A DNA stretch of 12,204 nt from assembly GCA_023431725.1 (NCBI GenBank), contig JAEYVN010000364.1:1-12204 (forward strand), read 5' to 3'. Each line of letters starts with the position of its first letter. The stretch's first letter is position 1. This DNA is from Pseudomonadota bacterium (lineage in GTDB: Bacteria; Pseudomonadota; Alphaproteobacteria; Rhizobiales; Xanthobacteraceae). The notes beneath the pieces were generated by a model. The model searched no databases. It saw nothing but the letters and a program-made list of their open reading frames with translations, and was not told the DNA's origin. Below, piece after piece: positions 12,072 through 12,204 of the stretch. Both the position numbers and the translations under genes were made by a program.

Positions 12072-12204
12072 GTGATCTCCGCCCTCACCTATTCGTTTCG
12101 GCTGCTGCGCGCGAATTATGTGTTCGCTCGCGAAGGCGTTTTCAGTCAGGTCGATCCGACCTTGCTGCCCATTCCGGCGCGCGTTGGATTGCGCCTCGCA
12201 CGTC
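12072..12204 (+). CDS. ubiB: UbiB (ubiquinone biosynthesis ABC1/ADCK-family protein), 5' end only
   Basis: Forty-four codons are present before the window ends. From a GTG at 12072 the product begins (V)ISALTYSFRLLRANYVFAR and continues with VDPTLLPIPARVGLRLAR. This matches the N-terminus typical of alphaproteobacterial UbiB, an atypical kinase-fold ATPase needed for ubiquinone synthesis; the nucleotide-binding core lies beyond the window. No clear ribosome binding site is visible before the GTG, and coupling to ubiE 43 nt upstream is likely. Identification rests on this short segment plus its position after ubiE. Confidence 0.8.
   Translation, partial: MISALTYSFRLLRANYVFAREGVFSQVDPTLLPIPARVGLRLAR

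Noticed and set aside
11225..12088. 287-residue minus-strand frame opposite ubiE
   Set aside because: It is an antisense shadow of a GC-rich gene, rich in Arg/His/Gln/Asp with no domain pattern, while ubiE on the other strand is unmistakable.

Overview
The window looks like chromosomal DNA of an alphaproteobacterium of the Bradyrhizobium/Rhodopseudomonas/Nitrobacter/Afipia group (Nitrobacteraceae). The grounds are a phyR / nepR-ecfG general stress response (GSR) core, a HWE histidine kinase, the small DUF3309, DUF1328 and DUF883-type stress proteins, and a ubiE-ubiB pair divergent from mutM. Genus cannot be settled from sequence alone. No mobile element, CRISPR array, tRNA or rRNA was seen.

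Layout. (1) 36-1675, minus: a lemA / M48 metalloprotease operon. (2) 1.8-4.2 kb: a 49-residue membrane protein (+), a glucose-dehydrogenase-like zinc MDR enzyme (-), a DUF3309 mini membrane protein (+) and a 151-residue exported protein of unknown function (-). (3) 4.2-6.0 kb: a double-PAS HWE/HRXXN histidine kinase (-). (4) 5964-6375, with no convincing protein gene: a candidate small RNA of about 84 nt (6196-6279) and three promoters. (5) 6376-7220: a DUF883 (YqjD/ElaB-like) gene followed by a two-TM membrane protein (+). (6) 7315-9014: phyR (-) divergent from nepR-ecfG (+). (7) 9087-9887: a DUF1328 membrane protein (-) divergent from a low-affinity iron permease family protein (+). (8) 9898-12204: housekeeping genes mutM and a VOC-fold gene (-), then ubiE and the 5' end of ubiB (+).

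The unifying signal is the promoter motif of the sigma factor encoded here. The EcfG-type motif GGAAC-N16/17-CGTT occurs eight times exactly, and three more times with one mismatch in the -10, always between genes and in the right orientation. Nearly every gene or operon from 1.8 to 9.9 kb has one: the 49-aa protein, the dehydrogenase, DUF3309, the 151-aa protein, the sRNA, the DUF883 operon, possibly the kinase, phyR, nepR-ecfG, DUF1328 and the iron permease. The lemA operon and the mutM/ubiE block have none. The region therefore reads as a compact GSR island in which regulators and effectors share one stress regulon. In the GSR model, phosphorylated PhyR sequesters NepR and frees EcfG.

The most interesting element is the sRNA. 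It has an EcfG-type promoter, a 9-bp 5' stem holding a C-rich loop that can pair with Shine-Dalgarno sequences (8 bp with ecfG's and lemA's, 7 bp with phyR's), and a strong intrinsic terminator. It resembles in design the sigma-T-dependent sRNA GsrN of Caulobacter, and could add a post-transcriptional feedback layer.
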